Assembly (NCBI GenBank): GCA_030431255.1
Contig: JAUIJL010000029.1
Span: forward strand, 51,070 to 115,069
DNA from: Thermoanaerobaculia bacterium
GTDB taxonomy: Bacteria > Acidobacteriota > Thermoanaerobaculia > Multivoradales > J023
Direction of reading: 5' to 3'
DNA length: 64,000 nt
The stretch's first letter is position 1. Every line of letters starts with the position of its first letter. The notes under the pieces were generated by a model. The model saw nothing but the letters and a program-made list of their open reading frames with translations, was not told the DNA's origin and made no database searches. A program made the translations under genes and the position numbers. Positions 24,258 through 32,425 of this stretch are shown in pieces.

Positions 24258-27215
24258 ATGACCCATCAACCGATTCGTCCGTGGCTGCTTGCGCTTCCGT
24301 TGCTGCTCATCTTCCAATGGGGGCAAGCATCGCTGTCCTTTGGCGAGGAGAGCCCTATTCGTTTGGTGGCCGATCTGATCCAGGAACCGAAGGAGGTTCG
24401 AGCCCGCTATTTCGGTGCTGACGTCAGCGTTGCACAGAGCCAGGTGCTCTTCGTGGCTAGGGACTCGATCACGGGTACTCTTCTTTGGAGATCAGACGGC
24501 AGCCAGGAAGGAACGATACCCTTGATGGAGATCTGCCCGAATCCTTGTGGTCTCCGGTCTTACGCTCTGCTGCCGGCCGCAGCAGACCGGGCTATTCTGA
24601 TTCGGCAGGATCAAATTTGGGTCACCGACGGCAGGCCGGAAGGGACTCGGCTCGTTGTACGGTTGCCGTTTCCGATCGGAGGCACCTTCCTTGTCAATGG
24701 GCTCGCTATCGACTCTGAGGGTGAGCGCTGGATCCTGAGCTTCAGTGGAACCAACTCTTCTGTGCCCGGCTCCTTGTGGGTGACCGATGGTACGGCGGAA
24801 GGCACTCGCTCCTTGCCCCTGCCGGAGGGTGCGAACCCCTACGGGCTCGCCAAAACAACCGATCTTTTTTTCTTTAGGACCTCCAACGAAAGTGGAGAAG
24901 AGCTTTTGTGGCGAACCGACGGCACTGCCGCCGGAACTCGGGTCGTCCGTGATGGCTGCGAGGGTTCTTGCCGAGAGGTTGCTTCCGTCGGCCTGGGCGA
25001 TCAACTGATTTCAGTGGTGCGAGCCGGCTCCGAAGCCGAGGTCTGGGTGAGTGACGGTACTGAGGCCGGCACTCGGCTGCTCCAAGTGTTCGATGCCGTC
25101 CCGTCTAATGGACCCTTGCAGGTTTTCGATCAGAAGGTCTATGGCAGGGTCATATCGGCGGGCCAGGATACGCTCTGGGTCAGCGACGGCAGTGTAGGCG
25201 GCACTCGTTTGGCACCGGAGCTCTTGCCACCGGCTTCCATCAGCTTCTTTCGCGGGCTGCACAGCACCGACCACGCGCTCTACGCGGTTTTCGATGTTTC
25301 GGCAGACTCCTCGGAATCTCAATCCGAGCTGTGGGCGTTGCTCGGACCCGAGGGGCGACAGAAGCTGGCCGAGCACGAGACTATCTTTGTGCAGGGTGTC
25401 GGCACTGAAGCTCTCTTCTTCTCCCGCTCTACTAGTGAGCCCTTTCCAGGTGAACGCAGTTTTTGGACCACCCAGGGGACTCCGCAGACCACCACGGCCG
25501 CCCCATTGGGGGCTCAGGGCATCCATTCGTTCGGCGACCAAGTGCTCCTGACCCAAATCGTTGATAACCCAGAGCCCGATGCCTTGTGGTTTCAACCCGC
25601 AGACCTATCTGCAGCCCCTCGCTCGACCTTTTTGAGTTTTTCCGACGCCGGCTCCAACCCCGAAGCCCCGATCCCTTGGGGTGAACGGTTGGCCGTCACC
25701 GCACACCCCTCCGACTCGCTCCACTCCTCTTCTGACGCCGATCTTTGGCTCTTGGGTGCGGAATCCACCCACCTGGTGAGCTCCGGTGATGTCGGGCCGA
25801 TCCACGGCACCACCGATTACCTTTACCAAGCCGCTCCCGCTGCTGAAGGCCTGAACGTCTTTGCACCCGGCAGCTTGTCTTCGACATCCATCCATCTCGG
25901 GGTGGCTCCTTTGCGCTTGGAGAGCGCAAGCGATCGGCTCTTTGTTTTGTCCGAGCAGGATCAGCAGGTCTGGAAGACGGACGGAAGCCAAGAGTCCACC
26001 GAGCTTCTGGCGTCCATTCATCCCGGCTGGCAGGGCAGCTCTGGACCATCCCCCGGAATCCCCGGAGCCGGGGACGGAAGGTCCTTGGCTTTGGCGAGCT
26101 TGCCGGATCGGGTTTTAGTCTCGGCTTTTCAAGACGCCGATGGTCCCGGCGAGCTGTGGTCGTCGGACGGCTCTTCCGTGGGCACCCGGCAAATCGAGGT
26201 GTTTCCAGTACCCGGTCCCGGTTTCGGGTCCACGCCGAGCCAAATGACCCCAGTCGGCTCGAAGGTCTTCTTCGTCGCTTCCGATGCCGAGGGACGCCGC
26301 CAAGTCTGGGGCACGGACGGCGAGCCTTTTGCCGCGCGGCCCCTGACCACCTTCAGCGGTGCATTGCCGACCTCTCTGTCGGCATGGGGATCGGGAGTGA
26401 TCTTTCACACCTTCGGCTCAAGCGGTGAGATTTGGCGGTTAGCGGACTCGGAAGCCGTTCCGGAGCTCGTGGCTCGGCTGGACAAGCTTATCGGCGAGAT
26501 GGTGGTATCAGGCGACCGAGTCTTCGTCACCGCGTTTGATCTGGAAGTGGGTCGTGAGCTGTGGGTGGTCGACGGCCCTGACCAACGCGTGATCGACATT
26601 TTCCCCGGCGGTGGTAGCTCTGAGCTTCGAAATCTGACACCTATCCCAGGCGGCATCTTCTTCTCCGCGGACGACGGCTCCGGCCAGGGTTTCGAGCCGT
26701 GGATCAGCGCGGGAACTGCGGAAACCACACGTGTCTTGGCGGACCTATTTCCCGGCCATGAATCGTCGGATCCCCAGAATCCCGTGGTGGTGGGCGACAC
26801 CCTCTACTTTTCAGCCCGCGCGCCCGACATCGGCCGCGAGCTCTTTGCCTTGGATCTCGAAGGGCTGAGCTTCGACAGCTGCCCGGAAGACCGCCTTTGC
26901 TTGCAAGACGGACGCTTCGAGGTCCAGCTACGATGGAGAACCGACGATCGCTCGGGAGCCGCCCAACGGGTGGCGTCGACTAACGATTCCGGGCTCTTCA
27001 GCTTCTTCGAGCCCGACAATTGGGAAGCCATGGTGAAAGTGCTCGACGGCTGCTCGGTCAACGGTCAATTCTGGGTCTTTGCCGCGACTGCTACCAACCT
27101 GGGTTATACCCTCACGGTGGAGGATACCTCCACCGGAGCCGTCCGTACCTATACCAACCCGCCGGCGTCCTCGGCGTCGGCCGTTACCGACACCGAAGCC
27201 TTCGACGGCTGCTAG
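24258..27215 (+). CDS. giant secreted ELWxxDGT-repeat beta-propeller protein
   Basis: A 985-aa protein. ATG 24258 starts a signal peptide (RPWLLALPLLLIFQWGQAS), so it is preferred to the upstream in-frame ATG at 24204. The body is built of ELWxxDGTxxGT repeats about 50 residues apart (LLWRSDGSQEGT, SLWVTDGTAEGTR, LLWRTDGTAAGTR, EVWVSDGTEAGTR, TLWVSDGSVGGTR, ELWSSDGSSVGTR), a predicted propeller or solenoid. The last about 100 residues are a separate module (LCLQDGRFEVQLRWR, FEPDNWEAMVKVLDGC, FWVFAATATNLGYTLTVED) that I recall at the C-termini of many secreted proteins of Acidobacteriota. Monocistronic, with a strong terminator at 27391. Ligand and function are unknown. Confidence 0.85.
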   Translation: MTHQPIRPWLLALPLLLIFQWGQASLSFGEESPIRLVADLIQEPKEVRARYFGADVSVAQSQVLFVARDSITGTLLWRSDGSQEGTIPLMEICPNPCGLRSYALLPAAADRAILIRQDQIWVTDGRPEGTRLVVRLPFPIGGTFLVNGLAIDSEGERWILSFSGTNSSVPGSLWVTDGTAEGTRSLPLPEGANPYGLAKTTDLFFFRTSNESGEELLWRTDGTAAGTRVVRDGCEGSCREVASVGLGDQLISVVRAGSEAEVWVSDGTEAGTRLLQVFDAVPSNGPLQVFDQKVYGRVISAGQDTLWVSDGSVGGTRLAPELLPPASISFFRGLHSTDHALYAVFDVSADSSESQSELWALLGPEGRQKLAEHETIFVQGVGTEALFFSRSTSEPFPGERSFWTTQGTPQTTTAAPLGAQGIHSFGDQVLLTQIVDNPEPDALWFQPADLSAAPRSTFLSFSDAGSNPEAPIPWGERLAVTAHPSDSLHSSSDADLWLLGAESTHLVSSGDVGPIHGTTDYLYQAAPAAEGLNVFAPGSLSSTSIHLGVAPLRLESASDRLFVLSEQDQQVWKTDGSQESTELLASIHPGWQGSSGPSPGIPGAGDGRSLALASLPDRVLVSAFQDADGPGELWSSDGSSVGTRQIEVFPVPGPGFGSTPSQMTPVGSKVFFVASDAEGRRQVWGTDGEPFAARPLTTFSGALPTSLSAWGSGVIFHTFGSSGEIWRLADSEAVPELVARLDKLIGEMVVSGDRVFVTAFDLEVGRELWVVDGPDQRVIDIFPGGGSSELRNLTPIPGGIFFSADDGSGQGFEPWISAGTAETTRVLADLFPGHESSDPQNPVVVGDTLYFSARAPDIGRELFALDLEGLSFDSCPEDRLCLQDGRFEVQLRWRTDDRSGAAQRVASTNDSGLFSFFEPDNWEAMVKVLDGCSVNGQFWVFAATATNLGYTLTVEDTSTGAVRTYTNPPASSASAVTDTEAFDGC

Positions 27216-27390
27216 ATGACCTATCTCGAAGGGATTCGGGCGCCGAGGAGACCGGTGGTTTCGAGCTCCTGGAGCAGCTGAGATCGGGACTCCGATCGGC
27301 TCTGGTCGCCGACCCTCGCACCGGTCGTAGAAAGGTCAAAAAGAGGTCAAGTCCAGCCTCAAACTGTCGCTTTTGGCAGCATTGAACCGC

Positions 27391-27419
27391 AAAAAGCCCC
27401 GGCTGGGCCGGGGCTTTTT
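27391..27419. terminator. bidirectional terminator between convergent genes
   Basis: A 13-bp perfect stem (27391-27403 with 27407-27419, core GCCCCGGC/GCCGGGGC) has a 3-nt loop and flanking A and T runs, so it can end transcription from both the ELWxxDGT gene and the helicase gene. Confidence 0.9.
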
Positions 27420-27447
27420 CAATACCGTCTGGACGGTCTAGGTCAGA

Positions 27448-29148
27448 TCAAGAAGCCCGACGACGGCGTCGACGTTGGCCGGAAGGCCGGCTTTGACCTT
27501 GCCCCTGGTCCTGACTTTTGGCGCGACCGTGACCGCGGCCTTTGCCGTGATGACCGCCGGCTTGACCCTGAGCGGATTGACCGTCCCGTCCACCGGAGCG
27601 GCGTCTCGGCTTGGAAGGACCTTGCGTACGGGCGCCCTGTCCTTCGGAACGGCGTCCCTCTGAACGTCGTCCCTCTGCTCGTGGTCCTTCTGAACGGCGT
27701 CCCTCAGAGCGGCCCCGTCCGTCCGCACGTTGCGGATTCCGACCCTCGGCACGACCGTCGGTCCGGCGTGAGTCGTTGCGCTCACCTCCCGGACGACCGC
27801 CGGCACGGCGTTGGGGCCTCGACTCAGTGTCTCGTGCCTGCTCATTCCGTCGCCCCGACCTTTGCCCGGCTCCTTGGCTGGATCGGCCGCGACCGCCCGA
27901 CTCGCCTTGCCGATTGGAGCCTTGCCTGTTGGAGCGAGGCTTGCGACCGGGACGGCCGCCGTTGCGCTCGTGGGGCCTGCTCATGGAAGGGTCTTCCGGC
28001 CTTTGGGACTCATAGTCGAAATCTTCCAGCTCGCGGGTCGGAATTCGGCGTCCCACGGCGTTTTCGATCGAACGCACGTCCTGGGTGTCCTGAGGGGTCA
28101 CAAAGGTGAACGCTTCGCCGGTATTTCCCGCGCGGGCGGTCCGGCCGATGCGATGGATGTAATCCTCGGGCATGTGGGGGACGTCGAAATTCACCACATG
28201 GGACAGCTCGGTGACGTCGATGCCGCGGGCGGCGATGTCCGTCGCCACCAACACTTGGGTCTTGCCGCTTTTGAAATTGGCCAAAGCGCGGGTGCGCTGG
28301 GCCTGGCTGCGGTTGCCGTGGATGCGATCGCTGTCCACCCCGCGTTTGGTGAGGAAGTCCGCCACCCGGTTGGCGCGGTGCTTGGTGCGGGTGAAGACCA
28401 ATGCGTCGTGGATCTCGCCCCGCTCGATCATGGTCAGCAGCAGGGCGCGTTTTTGGTGCTCGGCCACCGGCCAGAAGACCTGCTCGATGCCCTTGGCGGG
28501 ACGAGAAGCCCGTTCGATGTGCAGGGTGACCGGATCGTAGAGCAGACTGTTGGCCAGCTCGGCGATTTCTGGCGCCAGGGTGGCCGAGAAGAAGAGAGCC
28601 TGGTCGACCTCGGGAATATGGCGAAGCACGCGGCGCACATCGGGCAAGAAGCCCATGTCGAGCATGCGATCCACCTCGTCGAGCACCAGGACCTCGAGAT
28701 CGTCGAGTCCGGCGTAGGGTCGGCTGAAGTGGTCGAGCAAACGGCCAGGGCAGGCGACGATGACATCGACGCCGGTGCGGAAGGCCCGCTCTTGGGGATT
28801 CATGCCGACTCCGCCATAAACCGCGGCGGCACGAAGGTCGGTGTATTTGGCGAGGGCGTCGAAATGCTCCACGATCTGCGCCGCCAGCTCGCGGGTCGGG
28901 GTCAGGATCAAAGCCCGGGTGGCCGATTTGCGTGAGCCTTTCAGTTCGAGCAAGCGTTGCAAGATCGGTAGCAGAAAGGCGGCGGTTTTACCGCTGCCGG
29001 TGGCCGCACAAGCCAGGACGTCGCGACCTTTCAGAGCCGGGGGAATGCTGTCTCGCTGAATCGGGGTGGGTTGCTCGAATTCGAGATCCCGGAGCGCTTT
29101 TTGGAGGGAAGGATGGAGATTTAAAGAACGAAAGTCAGATGAAGACAT
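27448..29148 (-). CDS. rhlE: DEAD-box ATP-dependent RNA helicase (RhlE-like) with long RGS/RSEG tail
   Basis: A 566-aa cytoplasmic RNA helicase. The helicase core (1 to about 375) shows the Q motif (FEQPTPIQRDSIP), motif I ATGSGKT (49-55), PTRELA, motif II DEVD (157-160, Val for the usual Ala), SAT (188-190), ATDIAARGID and HRIGRTARAG. The order and spacing fit RhlE-type enzymes in RNA remodelling or decay. From about 375 to the end the protein is low-complexity, rich in R, G, S and Q, with tandem RSEGR-like units and a final run of arginines, probably an RNA-binding disordered tail. ATG 29148 is chosen over 29166 because AAGGA lies 5 nt upstream. Confidence 0.93.
   Translation of the reverse strand: MSSSDFRSLNLHPSLQKALRDLEFEQPTPIQRDSIPPALKGRDVLACAATGSGKTAAFLLPILQRLLELKGSRKSATRALILTPTRELAAQIVEHFDALAKYTDLRAAAVYGGVGMNPQERAFRTGVDVIVACPGRLLDHFSRPYAGLDDLEVLVLDEVDRMLDMGFLPDVRRVLRHIPEVDQALFFSATLAPEIAELANSLLYDPVTLHIERASRPAKGIEQVFWPVAEHQKRALLLTMIERGEIHDALVFTRTKHRANRVADFLTKRGVDSDRIHGNRSQAQRTRALANFKSGKTQVLVATDIAARGIDVTELSHVVNFDVPHMPEDYIHRIGRTARAGNTGEAFTFVTPQDTQDVRSIENAVGRRIPTRELEDFDYESQRPEDPSMSRPHERNGGRPGRKPRSNRQGSNRQGESGGRGRSSQGAGQRSGRRNEQARDTESRPQRRAGGRPGGERNDSRRTDGRAEGRNPQRADGRGRSEGRRSEGPRAEGRRSEGRRSEGQGARTQGPSKPRRRSGGRDGQSAQGQAGGHHGKGRGHGRAKSQDQGQGQSRPSGQRRRRRRAS
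27625..27765. repeat. degenerate tandem repeat coding RSEGR/RADGR units in the helicase tail
   Basis: About 47 codons made of short related units (RTDGR, RAEGR, RADGR, RSEGR repeated). Near-identical 12-15 nt blocks recur at nucleotide level, so length variation between strains is likely. Confidence 0.7.
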
Positions 29149-29689
29149 GAGTGTCCTTGCGAGCATAGGCCCTTGGAGGCTGTCGGCAAGGCGCAGTGCA
29201 CCTCAGCTGCGGGAGGCAGCGTGGCTGTGGCACGAGACATCTCGGGCAGCACGGACGCAGCAAACGCAACACGACCGAAGCTCTTTTGAAGAGCCGCTCG
29301 TTGATCAGTCCGGCTGAAAATAGAGAAATTGAAACGGGGACTTGCCGGCGGGCCGCCGTCGGAGGGCCGCTCGGGCCCTGGGGTGGGTCTGCCGACCTTG
29401 GGCCGACATCGGGGACACCATGACACAGTCGGGTTGGGATAGCAAGGATGTGGGGGCTGTGTGCTGAGGTCTCATGGCTGGGGCTCATGGTTGGGGGCTG
29501 AGCGTGCTCTTTCTGGTTGGTGTATGATTACTCTGTACGCAAGGCCTTCTGATTTTTTCTGAGCTTGTCCACCTACGCTTATCCATCTGCGCTCGGTCAA
29601 TGTGCCCGGGGCGATGCTTGTTCTATGGAAGCGAAGCGAATGGGCCTAGGCGCCCGGTCGCAGAGAGGGGAGCGACGGAGGAGGCCTCG
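29149..29689. other. 541-nt intergenic region between divergent helicase and ECF sigma genes
   Basis: I see no gene here. It must hold both promoters. A short inverted repeat GCTCTT/AAGAGC with a TTG loop lies near 29280-29294, and TATGAT at 29523-29528 could be a -10 for the sigma gene, but no convincing -35 accompanies it. The long 5' leader of the helicase is compatible with post-transcriptional control. Confidence 0.4.
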
Positions 29690-30250
29690 ATGTCACGACC
29701 ACCGGATCCCGAGATCACGAAGCTTCTGCTCGCCTGGCGCCAGGGGGACACCCGCGCCATGGATATCCTGATGCCGTGGATTTACAAGGAGCTCAAGCAG
29801 CGGGCCCGGCGTTACCTCCGGGGCGAGCGGCAGGGCTACACCCTTCAAACCACGGATTTGGTGCACGAGGTTTATTTTCGTTTTGTCGGGGCCGATCAAG
29901 AGTGGGAAGGAAGAAATCATTTTTTCGCCGTCATCGCGAAAAAGATGCGCGAGCTCTTGGTGGACCGGGCGAGAGCCCAGAAGGCCTTGAAGCGCGGCGG
30001 AGACTATCGAATCACCCACCTCACCGGTGTCGTGGACGACCCTGGGCCTTCGGCCGAGGTGCTCGAGCTGCACGACGGTTTGAAGGATCTGGCCCGCCAC
30101 GACCCACGCAAAGCCCAAATTCTGGAGATGAGGTACTTCGGTGGCATGTTGGATGCCGAGATCGCCGAGATCTTGGAGGTGTCCGTCAGCACGGTGGAAC
30201 GTGATCAACGGATGGCCCGTGCCTGGTTGGAGGTGTATCTCTCTTGTTGA
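29690..30250 (+). CDS. ECF-type RNA polymerase sigma factor linked to a Ser/Thr kinase
   Basis: A 186-aa sigma factor of the ECF (TIGR02999-like) class. ATG 29690 follows GGAGGAGG at about 7 nt and gives the usual N-terminus (MSRPPDPEITKLLLAWRQGD); the frame is open further upstream. Region 2 spans about 15-100 (GYTLQTTDLVHEVYFRFV, HFFAVIAKKMRELLVDRAR), region 4 about 125-180 (ILEMRYFGGMLDAEIAEIL, VSVSTVERDQRMARAWL). In most ECF factors region 2.2 holds a DAED-like acidic motif; here the aligned residues are QTTD, with Thr54-Thr55. A kinase gene starts 12 nt downstream, so phosphorylation of these threonines is a plausible switch. Confidence 0.9.
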   Translation: MSRPPDPEITKLLLAWRQGDTRAMDILMPWIYKELKQRARRYLRGERQGYTLQTTDLVHEVYFRFVGADQEWEGRNHFFAVIAKKMRELLVDRARAQKALKRGGDYRITHLTGVVDDPGPSAEVLELHDGLKDLARHDPRKAQILEMRYFGGMLDAEIAEILEVSVSTVERDQRMARAWLEVYLSC

Positions 30251-30262
30251 GGGAGCGTTGAG

Positions 30263-32413
30263 ATGGATAGTGAGCGATGGCAGAGGCTGGCACAGCTTTT
30301 CGATCGTGCCGTGGATCTCGAGCCGGAGGGCCGAGAGCGGCTTTATCGAGCTGAGGGCGTCACCAAATCCCTCAGAGACGAGGTCGAGAAGCTGATCGCT
30401 GCCGACGGTGCCTCCGATGAAGGCCGTCGGAAGTTGGTCAGCGGTGCCGTTCTGAAAGCCGCGCGCCATGAAGGCTCGATCAGCGACGACTATGAGATCG
30501 TGGAAGAGCTGGGGCGCGGCGGCCAGGGGGTCGTTTATTTGGCCAAGCGAGCCCGAGACCAGCTGCGGGGTTTCGTGGCGATCAAGGTCTTGGAGGGCTG
30601 GCTTCCGGAGCTTTCCAAGGAAAGATTTCTGCAAGAGCGCCTGATTTTATCGGGCCTGGAGCATCCCAATATCGCGCGTTTCTTGGACGCGGGCACCACG
30701 CCGAGCGGCAGCCCCTACCTGGTCATGGAGGCGGTCCGCGGCCGGCCCATTCTGGACTATTGCGAGTCCCACGGGTTGGATCTCGACCAGCGGCTCGATT
30801 TATTCTGCCGGGCCGCCGACGCCGTGCAGGCCGCCCACCGACAATTGATCATTCATCGGGATCTCAAGAACAGCAACATCTTGGTCACCGAGCAGGGTGC
30901 TCCCAAGCTATTGGACTTCGGGATTGCCAAGCTGCTCGATCCGGACAGCTCTCTGGCAGAAACTCGTCCCGGAAGCCATCACCTGACCCCTGAGGCGGCG
31001 AGCCCGGAGCAGGTCATGGGGGAGACCCTGACCACCAGCACGGACATCTATTCGCTGGGCTTGCTGCTCTATCGCCTCCTGGCGGATAAACCGGCCTATC
31101 GGTTTGAGCGCAACACGCCACTGGAGATTCAGAAAACGATTTGTGAAACCGAGCCGAATCTGCCGAGCGCGTCCTCGGGTCGGCGAGAGCTTCGAGGTGA
31201 CCTCGACGCGATCATTTTGCAGGCCTTGGAAAAAAGGCCCGATCAGCGCTATTCCTCGGTGGAGGCTCTGGTAGAGGATATTCGGCGCTACCGGCGTCAG
31301 GAGCCGGTTCGAGCCCGTGCCGCGGGATGGGGATATCGGGCGTCGAAGTTTCTAAAGCGCCACCGTAAGCCCCTGCTCACCATCGCCGCGGCGCTGTTGG
31401 TGTCGGCGATATTCTTTCTTCAAATTCGCAGCGAAAGGGATCGTGCCCTGGCGATGCAGATGGTGCTGTTGGGGATTTTCGAGACCGCCGATTTAGAGCT
31501 GGGTGTGGAGGCGATCATTGATCAGGCGACTTTCTACCTCGGTCGGCTCGAGGATCAACCCGAGGTCCGAGCCCAGCTGATGACGACTCTGGGTTGGATC
31601 TACCGCGCCTTGGGGCGATACGACGAGGCCTTGGAGATCATGGGTCAGGCCCTTGATCTGCGGCGTGAGCTCTACGGGCAATCCCACATGGAAGTCGCCG
31701 ACACTCTCTACCGGATCGGCGTCCTACAGCTCGAAACCCAAGACTTTCCGTCGGCAGAGGATAGCCTGCGGCAGGCGCGTCTCACGTCCTCCGAGCTGCG
31801 AGGCGAGAACGGCTGGTTGGTGGTCAACAGTCTGTCGAAATTGGCGGAGCTGGAGTATGAGCAGGGCCGTTTCGACACCGCTCTGGAGGGCGCCGAAGCA
31901 GTCATGGAAGTCCAGAGTCGCCTGTTGGCGGGAGAGCCTCCAACGGTCCGGCAGGCGATGGATATGTCTTCCAATCTCAACCTCTTGGCCGGCTGTCACT
32001 ATCAGAAAAAGCGATATCCCGAAGCCGAGGCAATTTTGTCCCAAGCCTTGACCCTGCTGACCGGAACCGTGGGTCCCGACCGTTTGGGGGTCGCGGATTT
32101 GTGGAATAGCTTGGCGATGGTTCAGCGTAAGCAGAAGCGGCTGGAGGAAGCCGCCGCCTCCATGCAAGAGGCGGCGCGGATAGAACGGGTGCTTTTGGGA
32201 GAGAAGAGCGTTCGCCTGGGCATCCGCTTGCTGAATTTGGGCAACATTTATCGGCGCCAAGGCCAGGTCGAGCAGGCTGTGAGCTCTTGTGAGCAGGCCC
32301 TCGGCATGACGATCGAGTTGGGCGGTGAGGATCACCCCAACGTTCCCAGAATCGAGAGCTGTCTGGAGAAAGCGCGCGATGCCCGGGGCGCCGCGCCATC
32401 AGCGGCTCCGTAG
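30263..32413 (+). CDS. Ser/Thr protein kinase with transmembrane helix and C-terminal TPRs
   Basis: A 716-aa Hanks-type kinase. A helical N-terminus (1-75) precedes the kinase domain (77-345): glycine loop GRGGQG (84-89), VAIKVL with Lys108, HRDLKNSN (198-205), DFG (218-220), ASPEQ (246-250). A membrane helix at about 370-387 puts the TPR region (about 410-705; YDEALEIMGQALDLRR, YPEAEAILSQALTLL) outside the cytoplasm, as a likely sensor or docking part. It follows the ECF sigma gene by 12 nt in the same operon and is the obvious candidate to phosphorylate it. All core catalytic residues look present. Confidence 0.93.
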   Translation: MDSERWQRLAQLFDRAVDLEPEGRERLYRAEGVTKSLRDEVEKLIAADGASDEGRRKLVSGAVLKAARHEGSISDDYEIVEELGRGGQGVVYLAKRARDQLRGFVAIKVLEGWLPELSKERFLQERLILSGLEHPNIARFLDAGTTPSGSPYLVMEAVRGRPILDYCESHGLDLDQRLDLFCRAADAVQAAHRQLIIHRDLKNSNILVTEQGAPKLLDFGIAKLLDPDSSLAETRPGSHHLTPEAASPEQVMGETLTTSTDIYSLGLLLYRLLADKPAYRFERNTPLEIQKTICETEPNLPSASSGRRELRGDLDAIILQALEKRPDQRYSSVEALVEDIRRYRRQEPVRARAAGWGYRASKFLKRHRKPLLTIAAALLVSAIFFLQIRSERDRALAMQMVLLGIFETADLELGVEAIIDQATFYLGRLEDQPEVRAQLMTTLGWIYRALGRYDEALEIMGQALDLRRELYGQSHMEVADTLYRIGVLQLETQDFPSAEDSLRQARLTSSELRGENGWLVVNSLSKLAELEYEQGRFDTALEGAEAVMEVQSRLLAGEPPTVRQAMDMSSNLNLLAGCHYQKKRYPEAEAILSQALTLLTGTVGPDRLGVADLWNSLAMVQRKQKRLEEAAASMQEAARIERVLLGEKSVRLGIRLLNLGNIYRRQGQVEQAVSSCEQALGMTIELGGEDHPNVPRIESCLEKARDARGAAPSAAP

Positions 32414-32425
32414 CTGTTCGTCTCC

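Noticed and set aside
27811..28935. 374-aa open frame antisense to the DEAD-box helicase
   Set aside because: The helicase on the other strand has all family motifs; the antisense frame has no recognisable motif and arises from high GC.
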